A stretch of DNA of 64,000 bases from JADKFD01 sp050250665 (GTDB lineage Bacteria; Pseudomonadota; Gammaproteobacteria; Xanthomonadales; SZUA-5): contig JBFWOF010000011.1 of NCBI GenBank assembly GCA_050250665.1, positions 1-64,000 of the forward strand, read 5' to 3'. Positions within the stretch are counted from its first letter, which is position 1. Every line of letters begins with the position of its first letter. The notes beneath the pieces are model-generated. The model searched no databases and was not told the DNA's origin. It worked only from the letters and a program-made list of their open reading frames with translations. The position numbers were made by a program, and so were the translations under genes. Shown here piece by piece: positions 44,373 through 51,764 of the stretch.

Positions 44373-45785
44373 ATGAGCGAATTGCAATCGGTGTTTGCGG
44401 TCTTGCGGCAATCGGCCGATCCCGGCGCGGTCTTTGCCATCGAGCGCCATGTGGAACAGGCGACCGATGCCGATCTCAGCCGCATCAATGTGCTCGATTT
44501 TGCCGCGCGCTACGGCGTCGACGAGGACAAGGCGATTGGCGCTTTCCTGCACGGCGCCCGCCTCGGTCTGTTCGAGTTGTCCTGGAACATCCTCTGCCCT
44601 GGCTGCAGCGGCGTGCTCGACTCCAATGCCTCGCTCAAGAGTGTGCACCGGGAGGATTATTCCTGCGCCCTATGTGCGGCAGGATATGAGCCCACATTGG
44701 ACGAAATGGTGGAGGTTTCGTTCACGCTGAGTCGGCGGATGCGCCGGATCGCCGCGCACGACCCGGATTCGCTGCCCTTCCCGGACTACATGCGCCAGAT
44801 CTTCTGGAGCTCCGGGATCGAGCTGCCGAGAGGGGCAGCTTTCGATGAATTGCTGGAAGAAGTGGTGATCGATTCGGTCGAGCTCCCGCCCGGGGACAAA
44901 GCGATCCTGTCGATGCAGTTACCGGCGGAGTTCTGCATCGTTTTCGATCCGGTCACGCATTCGGCGCAGTTCTTTGACGTCAAGGGCGAGCCCTCGCGCG
45001 AGCGGCAGAATTTCACGGTGGTGTTCAACAAGCTGCATGCCCCGACCGGCACGGTAGAGATGCGCCCCGGACCGCTACGGCTGGTACTGGAGAACCGAAC
45101 TGACCGGCGCGTACTGCCGGCCGTGTGGATTGCCGGACACGCCTTGCATCATCTGCTGGGGCACCGGAAGAAATTCCTGACGGCCAAACGCCTGCTGTCC
45201 AACCAGACTTTCCGCGACATCTACGGCACCGACACGCTGGACGTCGATCAGCGCCTGAAGATCACCAGCCTCACCTTCCTGTTCACCGATCTCAAGGGCT
45301 CCACCGAGTTGTATGAGCGGGTCGGCGACCTGGTGGCCTACGACATGGTGCGCGCACATTTTCGCGTGCTCCATGAGGTGGTCGCCGCCGAGGGCGGTGC
45401 CGTGGTGAAAACCATCGGCGATGCCGTGATGGCCACCTTCCCGACGCCCGATCGTGCCCTGGCGGCGGCCCTGCGGATGCGCGACGCGATGCGCCAGCTC
45501 AGCGTGGAGAGCCATCAAGAGGAACTGCTGCTGAAGGTGGGCATCCATGAAGGCGCCTGCCTCGCCGTGACCCTGAACGATCGCCTCGACTACTTCGGCC
45601 AGACGGTGAACATTGCAGCCCGCGTGCAGGGCCTCGCGGTATCACGCGCCATCTTCGCCACCCGACCAGTGGTTGCCAGCGAACAGTCCGCGCAAGTGCT
45701 CAAGGCCGCCGGCCTGAATCCGCTGCCGCAGCAAGCCCTGCTGCGCGGCATCTCCGATGAGGTGACGGTTTACGAGATTCCCTGA
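44373..45785 (+). CDS. Class III adenylate/guanylate cyclase with N-terminal zinc-ribbon region (DUF5939-like)
   Basis: Residues about 20-240 resemble DUF5939, a domain found before cyclases. It contains two cysteine pairs, CPGC at 75-78 and CALC at 98-101, that could bind one zinc. Residues about 295-470 are a class III cyclase: LTFLFTDLKGSTELYERVGD (first metal Asp), VVKTIGDAVMATF (second metal Asp) and DYFGQTVNIAARVQGLA (Asn/Arg transition-state segment). It should make cyclic AMP, or cyclic GMP, in the cytoplasm. There is no membrane segment. Whether the cyclase prefers ATP or GTP cannot be told by eye. It is alone in its operon. Confidence 0.85.
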   Translation: MSELQSVFAVLRQSADPGAVFAIERHVEQATDADLSRINVLDFAARYGVDEDKAIGAFLHGARLGLFELSWNILCPGCSGVLDSNASLKSVHREDYSCALCAAGYEPTLDEMVEVSFTLSRRMRRIAAHDPDSLPFPDYMRQIFWSSGIELPRGAAFDELLEEVVIDSVELPPGDKAILSMQLPAEFCIVFDPVTHSAQFFDVKGEPSRERQNFTVVFNKLHAPTGTVEMRPGPLRLVLENRTDRRVLPAVWIAGHALHHLLGHRKKFLTAKRLLSNQTFRDIYGTDTLDVDQRLKITSLTFLFTDLKGSTELYERVGDLVAYDMVRAHFRVLHEVVAAEGGAVVKTIGDAVMATFPTPDRALAAALRMRDAMRQLSVESHQEELLLKVGIHEGACLAVTLNDRLDYFGQTVNIAARVQGLAVSRAIFATRPVVASEQSAQVLKAAGLNPLPQQALLRGISDEVTVYEIP

Positions 45786-45812
45786 GGGTCCTGGCGTCAA
45801 CTCGAGCCATGG

Positions 45813-45846
45813 GCTGGCGGTGAGCGCAGCGAACCCCAACGACGGA
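45813..45846. repeat. Repeat family D, half copy
   Basis: GGCGGTGAGCGCAGCGAACC and CCAACGACGG, shared with 49797-49830 and, in its first part, with 51559-51644. The copy lies just after the cyclase and next to the truncated protease. Confidence 0.65.
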
Positions 45847-45954
45847 AGTTGCGAAAATGGCGATGTCGGGATGCGCTTCGCTTATCGCAACAGTCATGGC
45901 TGCCAGTCACTCTCCATGAACCCATATCGCAAGTTGTTGATTGGCTGTTGTAGG

Positions 45955-46176
45955 TCACGTTGCTCGCGTAGCGATTTGCCAGCTGATCGCATGGGCAGCA
46001 GTGATCACCCACTGAGGAGAAATCAACACGCCATGCCCTTCGCCAGGCAAGTCCACCAGAGCCGGGAATTCGGAGTCAGGGACACGGTACTTCGAGTCAT
46101 CTACGTCATCTCGAATGACGATCGCCTCGGCACTGAAGGACACAAGCAGCAGCGCAAGCAACCAGAGTCGGGGCAT
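45955..46176 (-). pseudogene. Truncated trypsin-like (S1) protease
   Basis: The frame starts with a signal peptide, MPRLWLLALLLVSFSAEA, then a region corresponding to the S1 N-terminus and GVLISPQWVITAAHA, the hallmark around the catalytic His (residue 62). It stops eleven residues later (HAISWQIATRAT). No Asp or Ser part of the protease follows in any frame; another frame continues weakly for about 30 codons (NVTYNSQSTTCDMGS). The break lies near repeat family D. A functional protease is not possible from this fragment. Confidence 0.78.
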
Positions 46177-46215
46177 ATACGATTCCCATGGGGGTCTTCA
46201 AACAGAGTATCCGTA

Positions 46216-46773
46216 TCAAGTCCCTCGCCGGTAATGCACGGCGATCACGCCGTTGCGCAGCGGTCTGGCCGAGACCAGTTCCAGACGTCGCGTGTTCGGC
46301 AGCCCGCCCGCGTACAGACTCGGGCCGTGACCCGCAATCCGGGGGTGGACGAGGAAGCGGTACTCGTCGATCAGGCCCTGACGATCCAGCTCGGTGGCGA
46401 GCTGGCCGCTACCGAGCAGTACGCCTTCCGGCGTGGCCTCCTTGAGCATCGCTATTCCAGTGCGCATGTCGCCTGAGACGTGATGGCTGTTGGTCCAGGG
46501 GAAGTCGCTGCGCGTCGACGAGAGCACGTACTTCGGCTTGGCTTCCAGAGCGACTGCCCACTCGCGCATCGCTGGCGGCGCCTCAACCTCGCCGCGAGCG
46601 ACCGCCGGCCAGTAAGACTCCATCATCTCGTAGGTCACCCGGCCCCACAGCATCGCCCCGCTCTCTTCCATGAGCCGGGTGAAGTAGGCATGGGTTTCCG
46701 CGTCGGCGATGCCTTCCTGGTGGTCGACGCAGCCGTCCAGGGTGAGGTTGATGCTGAAGGTCAGTATTCCCAT
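46216..46773 (-). CDS. Dihydrofolate-reductase-like (RibD C-terminal domain) protein
   Basis: 185 residues beginning MGILTFSINLTLDGCVDHQE. It has the short RibD_C/YwjB-type fold pattern: SGAMLWGRVTYEMMESYWP, KPKYVLSS-like strand, GVLLGSGQLATEL, EYRFLVHPRIAGHGPSLY. Members are NADPH-binding reductases, mostly of unknown substrate. It is five bases downstream of the propeller-domain gene stop... on the same strand, with 46779 ending just before this ATG, so the two are co-transcribed. The start is typical of the family. Confidence 0.82.
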   Translation of the reverse strand: MGILTFSINLTLDGCVDHQEGIADAETHAYFTRLMEESGAMLWGRVTYEMMESYWPAVARGEVEAPPAMREWAVALEAKPKYVLSSTRSDFPWTNSHHVSGDMRTGIAMLKEATPEGVLLGSGQLATELDRQGLIDEYRFLVHPRIAGHGPSLYAGGLPNTRRLELVSARPLRNGVIAVHYRRGT

Positions 46774-46778
46774 GGTGT

Positions 46779-47306
46779 TTACCGTTCGACCTCTGCTCGG
46801 GTGAAATTCGAAAACGTCTTTCCGTCATAGCGGTACACGCCGCCGGAGGTGCCCACCCACAGTGTCCCCTCCCGGTCTTCGGGAAGACTCTGGACATGGG
46901 CACTGCCCCGACCGTCCGCCTTCGAAAAGTGGGTGAAGGACTGGCCATCGTAGCGATACAGACCATCGCCCACCATGCCCACCCAGAGCATGCCCGCGCG
47001 GTCAGCGAGCAACGTCCAGACATAGCCGCCGTTGGCACCAGCCTTGAGCGGAAACTGGGCAAATGCGCGGCCGTCGAAGCGGCTCAAACCTGCGTCGCGG
47101 GTACCGAACCAGAGGTTCCCGGCCCGGTCCTGAAACATCCGCCGAATGTACTGCGAGACCTGCATGGGTTCCGACTGTTGATAACCTGGTGGTCCCGATG
47201 CACCCACAGCAGCTTCCGCTCCCGCTTCCAGCCCCTTACCCCACATTGCAGACACCAGCAGCAGACACAGCCATGTCCGCGATCCCATCCATCCAAGGTT
47301 CTTCAC
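46779..47306 (-). CDS. Exported protein with two-component-regulator-type propeller repeats
   Basis: From the GTG at 47306 (AGGGGG six bases upstream) the product has 175 residues. It has a signal peptide (RTWLCLLLVSAMWGKG) and three Reg_prop units: IRRMFQDRAGNLWFGTRDAG, LLADRAGMLWVGMVGDGLYR, SLPEDREGTLWVGTSGGVYR. Each ends with a YDG-x-x-F-x-x-F strand. Reg_prop units normally build a 14-blade double propeller in hybrid two-component sensors of Bacteroidetes; three alone cannot close a propeller. It may be a shortened relic or it may oligomerise. It precedes the DHFR-like gene by five bases. Confidence 0.72.
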   Translation of the reverse strand: MKNLGWMGSRTWLCLLLVSAMWGKGLEAGAEAAVGASGPPGYQQSEPMQVSQYIRRMFQDRAGNLWFGTRDAGLSRFDGRAFAQFPLKAGANGGYVWTLLADRAGMLWVGMVGDGLYRYDGQSFTHFSKADGRGSAHVQSLPEDREGTLWVGTSGGVYRYDGKTFSNFTRAEVER

Positions 47307-47425
47307 GAAATCCCCCTGATTCCATCGCGCCCCGGCCGCTCCGGAGTGAACACTTGGCCGAGTCGATTGCGATCCTTGGACGTGGCACTTGGTTCCGACG
47401 GTGGACTTCGATTGCAGCACGCGAT

Positions 47426-47513
47426 GCGAGAGCGTAGGGAACCGCATCATTCGAGCGCCAAGGCAGCCCCAACCTCGACGATGCGATTCGTCCCTCAACC
47501 GATCCTACGGCGA
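47426..47513. repeat. Repeat family D, diverged copy
   Basis: Contains GAACCGCATCATTCGAGCGC, GATGCGATTCGTCCCTCAAC and CGATCCTACGGCG. It is a diverged relative of 51559-51644. Confidence 0.65.
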
Positions 47514-47533
47514 CATCGAAACTCGGCGCCGCG

Positions 47534-48517
47534 TCATTTGCATTGACCGGAGAGCCACGATGAAGCGGCCTCCAGGGCATCGCTCGACTCGATATCAGGC
47601 GTGATCGCGCCCCAATGCTTTAGCCCATTCCGGTCGACCGTCGCTGCAGTAGTCAGTACCAACACACTGCCGTCGGACATCTTGAACATGCGATTGGCCG
47701 AGGAGCGCCCGGCGGTCGCCGCTCCGAAGGTGCGGCTATTGGCCTGCGCTGCCAGAATCAAGGCAACGATCTCTCCGGAGCTCGCGGTGCGTGGCCCGAT
47801 GAGGATCGCAATGTGCGACGGAAGGAAGCGCGGCAAGGGCAACTGCGGCGCGTTCAGATAATGTGGCCTGCCGTCGAGCGCCAGGCTGTTGCCGCTGGAG
47901 ACGATCGACGTGCGCTTGCCAGCGGCCCCTTCGAAGGCTCCCAGCAGCCCCTCGGAATAGATCGGCAACAAGCCCGCGAGCATCGGCCACATGTTCCCGC
48001 CGCTGTTGGCGGAGAAGTCGAGAACCAGACCGCAGACGTCGTCGTCCAGCGCTGTGTTCAGCACCTCCCGAAGCGTGGCTGCGGCTGTCTGGGCGACGGC
48101 GGCATTCACTCCACCCCACGCGTTGACGCGGATGATCGGAAACCTTCCGGAGCTCTCGACCCGCTCTCCGATAGGCCTCGCAGCCAAGGGTGTCGGGGTA
48201 AACCCCGGAGCCACGGGCGCCTGCCCGCCCTCCACGGCTGGACGATAACTCGAATGCCCGTCTTCGAGTTTTGAGACCAGATATTGGACGCTTGCATTCA
48301 AGCCGGCGCTTGAATCATTGGATGCCAGTATCTCAAGCGCGGCTGCTTCCGCTTTTTGCCAATCGACGCTCGAAGCCTTGTAGGCATTGCCCGAGATGAC
48401 CTTCACGGCCTCCCGCACGATATCGGCGCGACCGCTTTCGTTCTGCTTCTGCGCGAACCCGGTAGGAGCCAACAAGAGCAAGCACACGCCGGCAAATCGC
48501 GAAAGGAGTTTTCTCAT
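47534..48517 (-). CDS. Exported S41-family peptidase-like protein
   Basis: The 327-residue protein has a signal peptide (MRKLLSRFAGVCLLLLAPTGFA). It then has LEDGHSSYRP (the usual S41 DGHT/S-Y start), DVCGLVLDFSANSGGNMWPML, and ILIGPRTASSGEIVAL, which holds the nucleophile Ser in TASSGE. A PDZ domain is missing, as in many short S41 proteins. It should act as a periplasmic peptidase or a related acyl-binding enzyme; substrates are unknown. It is alone, between repeats. This is the second S41 protein of the window, unlike the TPR form at 18894. Confidence 0.82.
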   Translation of the reverse strand: MRKLLSRFAGVCLLLLAPTGFAQKQNESGRADIVREAVKVISGNAYKASSVDWQKAEAAALEILASNDSSAGLNASVQYLVSKLEDGHSSYRPAVEGGQAPVAPGFTPTPLAARPIGERVESSGRFPIIRVNAWGGVNAAVAQTAAATLREVLNTALDDDVCGLVLDFSANSGGNMWPMLAGLLPIYSEGLLGAFEGAAGKRTSIVSSGNSLALDGRPHYLNAPQLPLPRFLPSHIAILIGPRTASSGEIVALILAAQANSRTFGAATAGRSSANRMFKMSDGSVLVLTTAATVDRNGLKHWGAITPDIESSDALEAASSWLSGQCK

Positions 48518-48658
48518 TCGATGGTGTTCCCGGGATGCGAAGGGTTTGATGGTGAAGCGCCTGATTGCGCAAGTTCAGACAGGCGCCCCGCGCCGAAGTT
48601 CGCACCCGCGGAAGTTCGGACGCAAATTCGCAACCAGAAGTGCGCGGAAGCCCCGTGG

Positions 48659-48797
48659 CGCGGAACCCGCCCGCCGCAGAATGCGGGTGAGCCGCAAGAG
48701 ACAAACGGCGGTTTCCGCCGATTGAGCCGACGAGCACCCGGCAGTCAATGACAGCGCCTTGGCGAGCGGCGGAATCCTTACCAAGAACCGTGCGGGT
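48659..48797. repeat. Repeat family E, copy
   Basis: Contains AACCCGCCCGCCGCAGAATG, AACGGCGGTTTCCGCCGATT, GAGCCGACGAGCACCCG and AAGAACCGTGCGGGTTG. Related copies are at 50542-50680 and 42076-42218. Confidence 0.75.
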
Positions 48798-48820
48798 TGA
48801 ACTCTGCACGGCAACCGGCC

Positions 48821-49714
48821 CTACTCGGGTTTCAGTATCGCGACCCAACTCAAGATCGCGTCCCCGACCAGATCCGGGCGCTCGCGCAACATCGCATGGC
48901 CCAGGTCTTCGAATTCCACCAGCGTGACCCGTTCCGGATGATCGCGCTTGAGGGAGCGACCGTTCTCGGGCGGCGCGATCACGTCGTACAGACCCTGCAG
49001 CACGAGCATGGGCGCCTGGCCGCCGTCCCACCAGGCATCCAGAGGCACGGTCGCCGCCAGCGACTGCGCCTTGATGGTCGTCGCCGACACGTCGTCCAGA
49101 TGCATGTCTTCCGCGCTGACGACGCTCCTGGGTCCGTAGAGGACCGTTCTCGCGGCCTCGGCCCGTTGCGCCAACGGCAAACTCCGGTCCTGCACCTTGC
49201 GCAAGGTGGCAAGCACTTCGGGCGTCGGCGGGTACTTGCCGCCGGCGGCGACAAGAACAACGCCGCGCACCAGATCCGATCGCTCACTCGCGATCATTCG
49301 GGCAACACGATTGCCGTAGGCGAATCCCACCACAATGGCAGGTGCGGCACCGACCTTCTCGATGGCGGTAGTCACATCCAGCGCGTTATCACGAAGCGTG
49401 AGCCCTTCGACCGGACCCACGCTTTCTCCAAATCCCCGCGGCTCCGGGCGCACCACCCGGTAGCCCGCCGAGACCAGTTGTTTCGTGAGCGCATCGTATC
49501 CCCGTGGTCCGCGACCTTGTCCCGGCAACAGGACGATCGCCGGTCCGTTGCCTTCGACGAACACCCGCAATCGTGCCTCCCCATTCCGAACAAGGACGAC
49601 TTGCTCCGACGGTTGAACAGAACCGGTGGGGGCACAGGCTGCGATCAGGCCGATGATCAGGACTGCAGAAGCTCGCCACATATCGGAAAAGCATTTCTGT
49701 TGACGATTGAACAT
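48821..49714 (-). CDS. Lipoprotein of the alpha/beta hydrolase fold, nucleophile missing
   Basis: From the ATG at 49714 (GGAGG five bases upstream) the product has 297 residues. The N-terminus is a lipoprotein signal (VLIIGLIAAC, Cys 27). The fold is clear: IVLLPGQGRGPRGYDALTKQ, VRPEPRGFGES, and QGLYDVIAPPEN with the acid Asp, then DLGHAML with the His. The nucleophile elbow reads VVGFAYGNR: Ala 132 (codon GCC) replaces the usual Ser, so normal serine-hydrolase action is not expected. The open frame upstream (to 49822) only translates repeat family D. Possible roles are ligand binding or a cofactor-free reaction. It is not part of an obvious operon. Confidence 0.82.
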   Translation of the reverse strand: MFNRQQKCFSDMWRASAVLIIGLIAACAPTGSVQPSEQVVLVRNGEARLRVFVEGNGPAIVLLPGQGRGPRGYDALTKQLVSAGYRVVRPEPRGFGESVGPVEGLTLRDNALDVTTAIEKVGAAPAIVVGFAYGNRVARMIASERSDLVRGVVLVAAGGKYPPTPEVLATLRKVQDRSLPLAQRAEAARTVLYGPRSVVSAEDMHLDDVSATTIKAQSLAATVPLDAWWDGGQAPMLVLQGLYDVIAPPENGRSLKRDHPERVTLVEFEDLGHAMLRERPDLVGDAILSWVAILKPE

Positions 49715-49796
49715 CACTGCCTCCGCGCTCAGGCACTCACGATAGCCCACGTCGGGCAGAACCCGCCCCACGCGGCTTGCATCGCGCCGCCATAGG

Positions 49797-49830
49797 TTGG
49801 CGGTGAGCGCAGCGAACCCCAACGACGGGA
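49797..49830. repeat. Repeat family D, half copy
   Basis: Reads TGGCGGTGAGCGCAGCGAAC and CCCAACGACGGGA, nearly identical to 45813-45846. It lies just upstream of the lipoprotein hydrolase and downstream of a membrane-protein gene. Confidence 0.65.
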
Positions 49831-49831
49831 G

Positions 49832-50320
49832 CTATGCAGACTTGTCATCTCGCCGCCCCGCCAGGAAATACAAGGCCGGTACCAGATAGAACAGCAACCA
49901 GTGACCAGAAAAACCACGGGATACGTACGCCTGCAGCTGCAGGTATTGGCTTTCTGAAATCTCTTGCACCACTCTGCCATGCTCCTCAATCACGAAGGAG
50001 TCGCCTCGGACTCCCGGCGAGCCGTTGTGGGTGTGGTAGACGAAAACCGCAAAATTGACGACCACGTACGCAAAAACGACTGCGATGCTTCTGATGGCCC
50101 ACCGGGGCAACACCGAAAGTATCTGGCGCTGATCGGGACTTTTCCCGAATCGCTTTCGCAACGAGAACACCATGGGGATGAAAACCGCAAATAGGCCCGC
50201 GTGCAATGGCCAAACGCTTGAAAGATCAGGCTGCAGTCCGGCGGTCAGGAAGGTGCCGAGATGAACAGCCAATGCGCACACAAAACCCACGAGCGCGACC
50301 ATTCCAATCACGGTATTCAT
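49832..50320 (-). CDS. Small membrane protein of unknown function
   Basis: From the ATG at 50320 the product has 162 residues (163 from the ATG before it). Four hydrophobic helices are visible: NTVIGMVALVGFVCALAVHL, WPLHAGLFAVFIPMVFSL, AIRSIAVVFAYVVVNFAVFV and WLLFYLVPALYFLAG. Between helices three and four a soluble loop has YHTHNGSPGVRGDSFV and VVQEISESQYLQLQAYV, which looks conserved but was not recognised. The longer open frame upstream has no start site. The C-terminus is basic (GRRDDKSA). Confidence 0.62.
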   Translation of the reverse strand: MNTVIGMVALVGFVCALAVHLGTFLTAGLQPDLSSVWPLHAGLFAVFIPMVFSLRKRFGKSPDQRQILSVLPRWAIRSIAVVFAYVVVNFAVFVYHTHNGSPGVRGDSFVIEEHGRVVQEISESQYLQLQAYVSRGFSGHWLLFYLVPALYFLAGRRDDKSA

Positions 50321-50442
50321 CATTGGCCTGACACCCAGTGGACGGCACTTGCGCCGCTGGAAGACCCAAGTATGCGTCAGCTCCTTGGCGCCGGGGCATC
50401 CAGTGCATTGCCGCACCCGCGAAAGGCATCTTGGCGAGGATG

Positions 50443-50511
50443 GTGCTGACGGTCGCGACGCAAGGTCGCTCCTACAGGTGCTGACGGTCGCGACGCAAGG
50501 TCGCTCCTACA
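50443..50511 (+). repeat. Exact tandem repeat of a 34-base hairpin unit
   Basis: Two identical copies of GTGCTGACGGTCGCGACGCA plus AGGTCGCTCCTACA, 50443-50476 and 50478-50511, one base apart. The unit's GTCGCGAC is a perfect palindrome and GGTCGCTCCTACA is a typical REP end of Lysobacterales and pseudomonads. Recent duplication is suggested by the exact identity. Confidence 0.9.
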
Positions 50512-50541
50512 ATCGTGAGGATCGGCCGCGGCCCTGTAGGG

Positions 50542-50680
50542 CGAACCCGCCCGCCGCAAATTCAGGGCGGACGAAAAGATTCAAGATGCGGATTCCGCCG
50601 ACGGAGCCGACGAGCACCCACCAATCGCCCAGTGCCCGCGGCCAGCGGTGGAATCTGCACAAGAAGCCGCGCGGGTTCCC
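50542..50680. repeat. Repeat family E, most complete copy
   Basis: Order of blocks: GAACCCGCCCGCCGCAAATT, AAGATGCGGATTCCGCCGAC, GAGCCGACGAGCACCCACCA, and GGTGGAATCTGCACAAGAAG with CCGCGCGGGTTCCC. The two ends (GAACCCGC and GCGGGTTC) are inverted repeats, so the element can fold into one large hairpin. It ends 46 bases before the ACBP-like gene. Confidence 0.78.
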
Positions 50681-50726
50681 GAGCATACTCAAGGAGATTC
50701 GCCCGTCACTCGCCAAGGACGCACCC

Positions 50727-51413
50727 ATGCTCAAGAAGTTCGCTCTGATCATGCTGCTGTTGGGTTCCAGCATCGCGTCGACGGCGTGGGCTCAAACTGA
50801 TTGCACGGACGACGATAGCGCAGCCGATGAGTGCGCGGAGGCGGTGGACGAGGTCAGCGAGGTGGATGCTGGTGCAGATGCTGACGAAGGCGCCCTGACA
50901 AGTGGAGACGAGGAAGCCGACGAAGACGCCAACGAGCCCGGCGACGTCGATGCAGATGATGACGCGGCACAAGATACTGATGAGACGGCCGAGGACGAAG
51001 CGATTGAGCCTGCCGACGCCAGCTCAATCGATGGAGACAAGGATGAGGACGCTGGAAAGTGGGAACCAGCCCCTGAGCCCGACGCAACCCCGCCTCCACT
51101 GAACCCGCAGGACCCAGTTGTCGCACCTGCGCCCAATTCCGCGAAGCAGCCGTGCGAAACACTCCAACAAAAATTCGATTGCGCACGTGTGGCTTCCGAG
51201 CATCTTTCCGAACGTCCCGATTACATGACCATGCTGAAGATCCATGCCCTGTACCAACAAGGCAGCGTAGGCGATGTCCAAGGCATGCGCCCCGGGCCAG
51301 CAGACATGTCAGGCCGTGCCAAGTTCGACAGCTGGGCCGAGTTGAAGGGCACGAGCAAAGACGATGCCATGGGGGAATACATCGCTCTGATCGACGAGCT
51401 GACAGGCGAATAG
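50727..51413 (+). CDS. Exported protein with acidic spacer and C-terminal acyl-CoA-binding (ACBP) domain
   Basis: 228 residues. Residues 1-22 form a signal peptide (MLKKFALIMLLLGSSIASTA, cut after WA). Residues about 26-125 are low-complexity and very acidic, mainly Asp, Glu and Ala with two early Cys, then a Pro-rich bit to 140. Residues about 145-228 match the four-helix ACBP fold: HALYQQGSVGDVQGMRPGPA, SGRAKFDSWAELKGTSKDDA, MGEYIALIDELTGE. The ligand-contact Tyr (176), Lys (199) and Tyr (218) positions of ACBP are kept; the Lys after Tyr is Gln and the usual Trp is Phe 200. ACBPs normally carry acyl-CoA in the cytoplasm, so export is odd. It may bind other acyl ligands. The start is the only ATG fitting a signal peptide. 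Confidence 0.85.
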   Translation: MLKKFALIMLLLGSSIASTAWAQTDCTDDDSAADECAEAVDEVSEVDAGADADEGALTSGDEEADEDANEPGDVDADDDAAQDTDETAEDEAIEPADASSIDGDKDEDAGKWEPAPEPDATPPPLNPQDPVVAPAPNSAKQPCETLQQKFDCARVASEHLSERPDYMTMLKIHALYQQGSVGDVQGMRPGPADMSGRAKFDSWAELKGTSKDDAMGEYIALIDELTGE

Positions 51414-51558
51414 TCGCCCGCTGCCGTCGGACAACTCGCGCGCGGAATCCGCACACGTGGAATCCGCATTGGACGAGGTGGTACGACAAGTTCAGACATA
51501 GCTCCCCGTTTGGCATGGGCACATGCGTGCTTATGCTCAATCAGCGCGTAATCAGACG

Positions 51559-51644
51559 CGGTGAGCGCAGCGAACCGCATCATTCGAGCATCAAGGCACT
51601 CCAGATCTCGACAGATGCGTTTCGTGCCTCAACGCATCCTACGC
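51559..51644. repeat. Repeat family D, full copy
   Basis: Reads CGGTGAGCGCAGCGAACCGC, ATCATTCGAGCATCAAGGCA, then GATGCGTTTCGTGCCTCAAC and GCATCCTACGCG. The ends GCGTTTCGTGCC/AACGCATC show short inverted arms. Partial relatives are at 38587-38621, 45813-45846, 47426-47513, 49797-49830 and 58283-58322. Confidence 0.75.
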
Positions 51645-51764
51645 GGGCTCAGTGTCAGCGCAGCGACATGAACAGAGCGGAATTCCGCCAATCGAAGCGT
51701 GCCTGTGGGAGAAATCGCGCCCTGGCGACATCTGTCACTCTGCCGATCGATCGAGGATTTGCCC

